Shown in pieces: positions 58,425 to 64,000 of a DNA stretch of 64,000 nt (its first letter is position 1; the number at the start of each line of letters is the position of its first letter). Source of the stretch: UBA2287 sp037442025 (lineage in GTDB: Bacteria > Bacteroidota > Bacteroidia > Bacteroidales > Tenuifilaceae). The notes beneath the pieces are model-generated. The model saw nothing but the letters and a program-made list of their open reading frames with translations, made no database searches and was not told the origin of the DNA. The translations under genes and the position numbers were made by a program. Location: NCBI GenBank assembly GCA_037442025.1, contig JBBIRB010000004.1, forward strand, positions 40,055 through 104,054. Direction: 5' to 3'.

Positions 58425-60140
58425 ATGATATACAATAACAAGCGCAAAGATATTGTGTACCCAATTGGGCTTGCATTAGTTCTTATCACGGGGATTATTA
58501 TTGGTGTCAAACTGAGAAATACTCCCAATAGAACTTCGCTAAACATATATCCCCGCGCCGACAAGCTCACCAGCGTACTTAAGTATATTGAAAATCAGTA
58601 TGTCGACACCGTTTCCATGGGCCAACTGGTTGAAGCAACCATTCCAACCATTCTGAAAAATCTCGACCCCCATTCGGTTTATATTCCCGCTTCCGAATTA
58701 AAAGAAGCCAATGAGCCACTCGAGGGGGGTTTCGATGGTATTGGTATATCATTCAATATGCCCAACGATACAGTTGTTGTTATTACAACCATATCGGGTG
58801 GCCCATCGGAAAGGGTGGGTATACTAGCGGGCGATAGGATTATTTCCATCGACGACTCGCTAGTAGCTGGAAGAAAAATTAACCAGAATGATATTGTTAA
58901 AAAATTAAAGGGGCCCAATGGAACTATGGTGCGCGTTGGGGTCAAACGCGATGAGGTTGAAGAACCTATTGTTTTCGAAATTATTCGAGATAAAATTCCT
59001 TTGTATAGTATAGACATCGCATACATGGTGTCCGATATAGTTGGGTACGTCAAAATTTCAAAATTTGCCCGCACAACCTATTCGGAATTTTTAGAAGCTA
59101 TTGCAAAGTTGAAAAAAATGGGAATGGATCGCCTTATAATCGATCTGAGAGGGAACACAGGTGGCTACCTCGATGCTGCAACCAACATTGCAAACGAGTT
59201 TTTACCCGAAGGGAAACTCATAGTTTATACCCAGGGGAAGGCCCGCGAACGTCAAAATATTTACTCTAACCCAAAGGGTTCGTGCCTAAATACACCTGTT
59301 GCTATTCTTATCGACGAGTTTGCCGCTTCGGCAAGCGAAATATTAGCCGGAGCCCTGCAGGATAACGACAGGGGCGTAATTATTGGCCGTCGCTCTTTCG
59401 GAAAGGGATTGGTTCAGGAACAAATACTATTTAACGACGGTTCGGGTCTGCGCCTTACCATAGCCCGCTATTATACACCAACAGGAAGAAGCATTCAGAA
59501 ACCCTATAAAGCAGGAAGCGACGACTATTTTATGGATATTAATAATCGCTTTTTGCATGGCGAGTTTCAGGAGCAGGATAGCATTCAATTCTCCGATTCA
59601 CTCAAATTTATAACTCCAGGTGGTCGTATTGTGTATGGCGGTGGCGGAATAATGCCCGATATTTTTGTCCCGCTCGACACTTCTGGAATTTCGCCATACT
59701 TCAATCGGGTAGCTAACCGAAATCTTATATACCGATTTGCCTTTAGTTTCACCGATGGCAATCGAAAGAACCTTTCTAAAATGAAAGATTACAAGGAGAT
59801 AGTGACATTTTTAGAGAGGCAGGACGTTCTTGAAAAGTTTATCGATTTTGCCCGTAAAAATGGGGTCGACCCCAACAAGCAACACATTAGTCAATCCAAA
59901 GAACTGCTTAAAGTTCAGCTTATGGCAAGCATTGCTCGCAATGTAATCGATAATGAAGGTTTTTACCCAATTATCAAGCAAATAGATAATACGCTGTTAA
60001 AGGCCCTTGAAGTTATTTCGTCGGATAGTACTGTGCAGCAGTATTCACAATTAAACTGTAAAAGGGCAAGCATTACGAAAATATTTCAGGCACGCGAGGT
60101 CATTTCCTTTAAAAAGGAGGCTATTGCAAACCTCATTTGA
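58425..60140 (+). CDS. S41-family C-terminal processing protease
   Basis: 571 residues. One N-terminal membrane anchor (IGLALVLITGIIIGVKL), then a PDZ domain (about 95-180: GIGISFNMPNDTVVVITTIS, AGDRIISIDDSLVAG) and the S41 protease core: IDLRGNTGGYLDAATNIANE, FAASASEILAGALQDNDRGV with the catalytic serine near 303, and SFGKGLVQEQI with the lysine near 325. C-terminal extension of about 200 residues is typical of Bacteroidota CtpA-like proteins. It degrades or processes periplasmic proteins. Its last 55 bp overlap the antisense end of the hydrolase pseudogene. Confidence 0.93.
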   Translation: MIYNNKRKDIVYPIGLALVLITGIIIGVKLRNTPNRTSLNIYPRADKLTSVLKYIENQYVDTVSMGQLVEATIPTILKNLDPHSVYIPASELKEANEPLEGGFDGIGISFNMPNDTVVVITTISGGPSERVGILAGDRIISIDDSLVAGRKINQNDIVKKLKGPNGTMVRVGVKRDEVEEPIVFEIIRDKIPLYSIDIAYMVSDIVGYVKISKFARTTYSEFLEAIAKLKKMGMDRLIIDLRGNTGGYLDAATNIANEFLPEGKLIVYTQGKARERQNIYSNPKGSCLNTPVAILIDEFAASASEILAGALQDNDRGVIIGRRSFGKGLVQEQILFNDGSGLRLTIARYYTPTGRSIQKPYKAGSDDYFMDINNRFLHGEFQEQDSIQFSDSLKFITPGGRIVYGGGGIMPDIFVPLDTSGISPYFNRVANRNLIYRFAFSFTDGNRKNLSKMKDYKEIVTFLERQDVLEKFIDFARKNGVDPNKQHISQSKELLKVQLMASIARNVIDNEGFYPIIKQIDNTLLKALEVISSDSTVQQYSQLNCKRASITKIFQAREVISFKKEAIANLI

Positions 60141-60872
60141 TCGGGCTCTTTAACAAAACCAAGATGTCCCGATTTTTCGAGCCAAATGGTACGAAAGTGC
60201 GAATGGGCATGCTCTGCTTTTAAACCTATCTCATTCGGAATCAAATTGTACTTTTTCCCAAAAATGAAGATTCCCGGAACCGATAGCTTATCTATTACAT
60301 AGCTCCTGACCACACGTGCCGACATGCCCTTTAAACTTGCAATAACTCCCTAATCGGGGGTTCTACTAGCAATTTGTTTCCATTTCTCCACCTGAGCTGC
60401 CAGCCGAATAAGGTTATGGTTGGCAAATAGTTTGGGTATGTTGCTCTCGACAATCGTGCTCTTTTCGCCCCTTTCAATTGCTTCTATGTCGCTCATGCGG
60501 CTGGCTCTTTTTTCGTTACTATCGGTAAAAGGGTGCGAATGTACTAATCCAAATCGCTGAGGTGCTGCGGAAACAAATCGGCAAAAGCCAGTGCCACATA
60601 ACCACCCTTGGAGTGCCCTAAAAGAACACACTTTCCAATATTCAGTTGGTCGAACAGCTGCTTAACCCTTGTAGCAAGAATTTCCATTGTGGCAGCTTCG
60701 GCTCCAAATTCCGATTTTCCATGCTCGGGCAAATTACCCTATTACTGGATGAGAGAAAATTGGATAGATCGTTCCAAATCGCTTTCGATTCTATATATTC
60801 AACAACCCCTGTGCCCATGTTAATATTGATTAACTTTACCAATTTGAATGATTCGTAGAATTTGCCGGTCCT
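60086..60872 (-). pseudogene. Alpha/beta hydrolase, inactivated by frameshifts and a stop
   Basis: On the minus strand one protein is spread over three reading frames: MGTGVVEYIESKAIWNDLSN then a break near 60724; PEHGKSEFGAE with VLLGHSKGGYVALAFADLFP (GHSKGG is the nucleophile elbow), ending in a stop near 60544; a second frame change to FGLVHSHPFTDSNEKRASRM; then RTPD followed by an in-frame TAG at about 60350, after which GVIASLKGMSA and IFIFGKKYNLIPNE with SGHLGFVKEP continue in the same frame. The order of motifs is that of an intact hydrolase, so this is a decayed gene, with no functional start visible (frame closes at 60873). Confidence 0.9.
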
Positions 60873-61090
60873 TTAATAATATCATTTCTTTCTGGACTTG
60901 ATGCGAACTGGTAAAAAAACAAAGGAAATATACTATTTCCCCTCTAAGCTAAAGCACTCTGGCTGAATTTTCGGGCACACTCAATTTCAGCATATAAATA
61001 CATTCATTTAAAGGTTACCCAATGCTTAAAACAATAGAAAAGTGCATTAAGTTGTTATAGGGTAGTTAGAATTATCGTATTCTTTCATTC

Positions 61091-61726
61091 TTAGAATGTA
61101 AACGCAATACCCGTACCTGCAAGAAACATAGAAATGTAATCATCATTTAAAGAGCTTGTTGCCCTTCCGAAAAGAAGTAGTGAAAACCCATTGTAAATCC
61201 TAAAGTTAGTATTCACACCGAAAAGAAACGAAAAACCTTTATAGGTAGTAAGTTTATACTTTGTCCACTGAAGCGTGGGTGTTTGGTTTTCAATTGTATA
61301 ATTCCATGTATAGCAGTATTTATATACTATGTACGAGTAATGCAAACCGGTTTCTAATTGTAAACTAAAAAACTTGTTACTTACCGGGGCTATAAATACA
61401 TTGGTACCAAACAAAAATCCAGTTACATTTTCCGGAACATAAAATGTATGAAACAAATCGGATTTGGGCACAAGGTAATTCCGATTCCCATAATACCCAA
61501 TAAAAAAGGTAGACCCATACCATTTTTTTGCCAGAGTGTAATTAAAAAAGTAGCATGATGCAAAGTCACGACTTTTCAGGGTTTTATTTATACCTGTAAA
61601 ATCATCGGTAATGTCTATTCCTAGGCTAAACGAAATAGTATGTATTGTGCTGTCAGTTGTTTGGTCGCAATAGATGGTAGAGCAAAATAAACTCATGGAA
61701 AATAGAAGAAGGAAAAATTTTGTCAT
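61091..61726 (-). CDS. Unrecognised exported protein, probable outer-membrane barrel
   Basis: 211 residues. Signal peptide (TKFFLLLFSMSLFCSTIYC; the Cys may be coincidental, as a lipobox is not convincing). The mature part is rich in aromatic beta strands: FFNYTLAKKWYGSTFFIGYYG, LQLETGLHYSYIVYKYC, FSFLFGVNTNFRIYNGFSLL, ISMFLAGTGIAFTF with a terminal Phe. Consistent with a small outer-membrane barrel; no family recognised. First member downstream of a run of three minus-strand exported proteins; 75 bp after the next gene's end. Confidence 0.55.
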   Translation of the reverse strand: MTKFFLLLFSMSLFCSTIYCDQTTDSTIHTISFSLGIDITDDFTGINKTLKSRDFASCYFFNYTLAKKWYGSTFFIGYYGNRNYLVPKSDLFHTFYVPENVTGFLFGTNVFIAPVSNKFFSLQLETGLHYSYIVYKYCYTWNYTIENQTPTLQWTKYKLTTYKGFSFLFGVNTNFRIYNGFSLLLFGRATSSLNDDYISMFLAGTGIAFTF

Positions 61727-61801
61727 TTGTAAAACAGGTTATTTTTTTAAAACTCAGGCCTGGCATAAGCCTTCAAATTCACAATAATTGCTTTAAATCC
61801 G

Positions 61802-62395
61802 CTAAAAATTTAAACTTATCACTGGTGTAACCACAATGCTCTCTACCCACATTGGCCAAAGGTAAGCACTTTGAACCCTTAATCCTACGCTAATAGTTTC
61901 AGTTAGGGAATAGTAGTAGTCCAGCTTAAAGCTAAAACCAAGATCTTCAGATACATCACCAAAGTTTTCCCTAAAAACAATATGGTTGCCGTTAATAATT
62001 TCGAAAGGAGGAAGCCACGAGTAGCCTTTTTGAATCATAATACCCAGCCCTGGCGTAATATACTGCCTGGCTGACAGAGATATTTTTCTTGAAAAGGAGA
62101 TATCGACCACATAGAACAAGTCGGGTTTGAACTTACCTTCCCATGGGCCCCAATAGCTGCCCAGCCGCATGTTTGCATGGGAATACTGGAATTTAATGTC
62201 TATATCGAACCCTGATTTAAGCCCTCGGGAGTACTCTAACCACATGGATATTCCGTTGCTGCCTGCCGGAAAACAGTGGAAAAAACCCGCCCCCCCTTTG
62301 AACTTGTTTTTATGCGCTGAATCTGGTCTAACATCCTGTGATTGAAGAGCGAGCGTTGAAAGCAATAGGGCGGTTAATAACATTAACTTTTGCAT
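61802..62395 (-). CDS. Unrecognised exported protein, probable outer-membrane barrel
   Basis: 197 residues. Signal peptide (QKLMLLTALLLSTLALQSQ), then a Gly-rich loop (FKGGAGFFHCFPAGSNG) and amphipathic strands (ISMWLEYSRGLKSGFDIDIK, LFYVVDISFSRKISLSA, LGFSFKLDYYYSLTETISVG) ending VTPVISLNF. The C-terminal Phe and strand periodicity suggest a barrel. No family recognised. It is preceded, on the same strand, by a perfect 11-bp hairpin and the lipoprotein gene. Confidence 0.55.
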   Translation of the reverse strand: MQKLMLLTALLLSTLALQSQDVRPDSAHKNKFKGGAGFFHCFPAGSNGISMWLEYSRGLKSGFDIDIKFQYSHANMRLGSYWGPWEGKFKPDLFYVVDISFSRKISLSARQYITPGLGIMIQKGYSWLPPFEIINGNHIVFRENFGDVSEDLGFSFKLDYYYSLTETISVGLRVQSAYLWPMWVESIVVTPVISLNF

Positions 62396-62445
62396 ATTTT
62401 TACGTTAGGTTATTGTAGAGGTTAGTACTCGTAGTTTTGTTATAT

Positions 62446-62470
62446 GCGAGCCACTTATTAAGTGGCTCGC
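62446..62470. other. Perfect 11-bp hairpin between two minus-strand genes
   Basis: GCGAGCCACTT (62446-62456) pairs perfectly with AAGTGGCTCGC (62460-62470) around a 3-base loop. Neither strand has a T tract after it, so it is not a textbook intrinsic terminator; it may act as a processing or stabilising structure for the upstream transcript. Confidence 0.8.
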
Positions 62471-62478
62471 AATTTATG

Positions 62479-63663
62479 CTAGTAATACAAAGTGTAATGT
62501 GGGGTTGTGAATTTTAATGAACCAAAGCTCCGCACAGTAAAACCGTATTTAAATTCATCAAAAGGTGTTGGATTCTGGTTGGTTAAGTAAAACCAGTTCC
62601 TCCACCATTGATTATTTTTACCCAGAAAGTCTCCCTCATATTGAACATCTCGCTCAAAACTAACAGTAAAACCAACACCTTTATAGGTTAATGAAATCGA
62701 AGTTTTTCTAATAGCATCATCCCAGTCATGGTCATAGGCCAAAATACCTTGTCGATCCTTTTCTGGTGTCCAATTAGTATCCCAGGTGGCATTAACTTTA
62801 AACCATCCTCCATTACAACATTGCCAGTTGTTCACAGCAGCTTTTGCGTAAGACCTGGGATATCTGATACGTAGTTCGACTGGTTCACTGGCCCCAGGGC
62901 TATTAGTTATTGAGTTCCAACTAGGTTCTATTCTTTTTATTCTTAAATTAATAGGGCCCTCAAAAGGGCCCCCGCAGTAATCAGCCAGTCTTACATATCC
63001 AATATAAGCCATATGTATACTGTTTGGACCTGAACCAAAAGTACCAAATATAGGATCTAGGTTTGTGCTACCACCTTCATTGTCTATAGGTAGTTCGTCG
63101 TCATAAGGCATTATTAATAAAACGGAGTTATTATTAGCATATGGCTCGTTCACTATAAACGTTTGAATCTCCTCAGAGTTTGAAATACTATATCCAATGC
63201 CGGTATCAGTATTATCAATTGGGTGTCCTGCAACGGTAATTGGGTTTCCGGCTGGGTACCAATTCAATGGGTAGGGGATGTATAAGTAGCAACTATTTTC
63301 GGCAAGGTAGCTCATCAGGTCATCGCCATTGATTTTGGCATTGGAGCAGGTTTGCCGGAACCGCTCTGTCAGTTTGGCGAATTTAAAAGCAGAGCCTTTA
63401 GTATGACCTTCGGCAAGTTCTTTAAACGAAATTCTGTCTTTAATACGTTCCTCAATACTAATCTGAATAAGCTCTTCAAGCACATCCTTTTCGTTTATGA
63501 ACTGCGCAAATAGTTTGGCAGTTTGGGTCAGATTATTTTTCAGAATTTTTTGCTGTTCGGTTAACCCCTGTTCGGGGTTATGCTCAATTTGAACTTGGGA
63601 TTCTTCCTTTTGGCAACTGAAAGCTACTAGGCTGTATAAAAGAATTGCAAATAGTTTTTTCAT
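62479..63663 (-). CDS. Unrecognised lipoprotein, 394 residues
   Basis: 394 residues. The signal peptide ends in a lipobox (LVAFSC, Cys17) followed by Q-K-E-E-S, so it is lipid-anchored, probably in the outer membrane. The next 100 residues are helical and acidic (EQQKILKNNLTQTAKLFAQF; ELAEGHTKGS); the C-terminal half is rich in Trp, Gly and aromatic strands (WQCCNGGWFKVNATWDTNW, YDHDWDDAIRKTSISLTYKG), reminiscent of a sugar-binding jelly roll but with no family I recognise. First gene of a run of three exported proteins. Confidence 0.6.
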   Translation of the reverse strand: MKKLFAILLYSLVAFSCQKEESQVQIEHNPEQGLTEQQKILKNNLTQTAKLFAQFINEKDVLEELIQISIEERIKDRISFKELAEGHTKGSAFKFAKLTERFRQTCSNAKINGDDLMSYLAENSCYLYIPYPLNWYPAGNPITVAGHPIDNTDTGIGYSISNSEEIQTFIVNEPYANNNSVLLIMPYDDELPIDNEGGSTNLDPIFGTFGSGPNSIHMAYIGYVRLADYCGGPFEGPINLRIKRIEPSWNSITNSPGASEPVELRIRYPRSYAKAAVNNWQCCNGGWFKVNATWDTNWTPEKDRQGILAYDHDWDDAIRKTSISLTYKGVGFTVSFERDVQYEGDFLGKNNQWWRNWFYLTNQNPTPFDEFKYGFTVRSFGSLKFTTPHYTLYY

Positions 63664-63695
63664 TTTTATGTATCTTTATACGTTTTATATTTCTC

Positions 63696-63739
63696 AGGCA
63701 GCCCGGCTTTTGCGAGCCATTTTTGGGCTGCCTTTTTTT
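63696..63739 (+). terminator. Orphan terminator-like hairpin
   Basis: AGGCAGCCC (63696-63704) pairs with GGGCTGCCT (63725-63733) and is followed by seven T on the plus strand. A small inner stem GGCT/AGCC adds to it. No plus-strand gene ends here: the flanking gene reads the other way. It may belong to an unannotated short transcript or to a repeat element. Confidence 0.5.
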
Positions 63740-63829
63740 GTGGCTGTACGCTGCCAGCTAAAGTTTAACAATGCTGAGCCAGCCCGGCTTACCAGCCAAG
63801 GTTTACCGGTATTTCGGTCAGGTGAACCG

Positions 63830-63862
63830 CTGCCTGTTACTGGCCTTGCCAAGGACAGGCAG
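63830..63862. repeat. GC-rich imperfect palindrome
   Basis: CTGCCTGT (63830-63837) and ACAGGCAG (63855-63862) are perfect inverted copies, with TGGC/GCCA nested inside. A related palindrome, CTGCC-TGCT-GGCAG, lies at 29464-29477 in the btuB-btuG gap. Short palindromes of this composition are dispersed in many Bacteroidota genomes (recollection, not a search). Confidence 0.55.
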
Positions 63863-64000
63863 GATGTGTAGTTCGGAACTTTGGCTTTCATCCTTGCGTT
63901 TTACTAAGGATTAGTATGGCTTGCTCTTTAACTAATCAACACAAAGGAATTGTTTATGTGCGTTTTTTAGCATTTCATCCAAAGGTAATCGAAAATTAAT

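Larger units (their letters stand above)
63664..64000. other. 337-bp terminal stretch without a gene
   Basis: It contains the promoter region of the lipoprotein gene, a plus-strand terminator-like hairpin (63696-63739) and an inverted repeat (63830-63862). No coding frame is convincing. The window ends here, so a gene start to the right may be cut off. Confidence 0.5.

Noticed and set aside
60544..60842. Two short minus-strand genes in 60544-60842
   Set aside because: Their products are consecutive pieces of one alpha/beta hydrolase; treated as one pseudogene.
63668..63891. Short frames on both strands near 63668-63891
   Set aside because: They cover the orphan hairpin and palindrome and have no recognisable protein features.

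Overview
The window looks like chromosome of a Bacteroidota bacterium, probably class Bacteroidia. The evidence is type IX secretion (T9SS) C-terminal domains of both kinds with a PorP/SprF partner, TonB-dependent uptake with a BtuG-like lipoprotein, Bacteroidota-type promoters (-7 element TAnnTTTG), the order ftsX-DUF3098-uppP-truB-queA, and a moderately low GC content (about 40% by eye). A 100-N gap inside a repeat marks it as a draft scaffold, possibly metagenomic. Genus cannot be read from the sequence. I see no phage, transposase, integrase, CRISPR array or rRNA.

Layout. 1-8.6 kb: a cut-off methyltransferase, a CapA-like protein, QueD, an ArsR regulator, a polyprenyl synthase, CvpA, TyrS, then a Wzz-like protein and an O-antigen ligase/polymerase. 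8.6-17.6 kb (mostly minus strand): a SpoIIE phosphatase, EF-P, DUF3108, TsaB, an efflux adaptor with TolC but no pump, tRNA-Gln, and a PspC-PadR-PspC envelope-stress operon. 17.7-25.5 kb: DUF2797, a large membrane sensor without a kinase domain, an 80-residue orphan, a TPR-SpoIIE phosphatase and a glycosyltransferase with a 7-bp repeat array against its start codon. 25.6-31.9 kb: GlyS, an outer-membrane protein, and a vitamin B12 uptake pair (btuB, btuG-like) behind a cobalamin riboswitch. 32-38 kb: the conserved housekeeping run ftsX to queA, then DUF6427-like and purD. 38.3-44.3 kb: PorP/SprF with a giant modular T9SS adhesin. 44.4-53.4 kb: two sulfotransferases, three glycosyltransferases, a polysaccharide deacetylase and a DUF2723 membrane protein in two converging operons, probably a surface-glycan locus. 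53.5-60.1 kb: an outer-membrane protein, dCMP deaminase, a T9SS M28 peptidase and an S41 protease. 60.1-64 kb: an alpha/beta hydrolase pseudogene and three unrecognised exported proteins.

How the genes fit together. Much of the window builds or monitors the cell surface: lipid carrier (polyprenyl synthase, UppP), glycan assembly, secreted adhesin and peptidase with T9SS tags, B12 import, and envelope-stress or partner-switch signalling. Translation genes (TyrS, GlyS, EF-P, TsaB, QueD, QueA, TruB, tRNA-Gln) are scattered among them. Convergent gene ends are unusually tight: three pairs overlap by exactly 4 bp with interlocked stop codons.

I found no clearly new defence or mobile system. The best leads are the 7-bp array abutting the glycosyltransferase start (25471-25590), the GC-rich 240-bp repeat with its collapsed gap in the adhesin (40081-40555), and the kinase-less sensor with neighbouring SpoIIE phosphatase (18580-24067).
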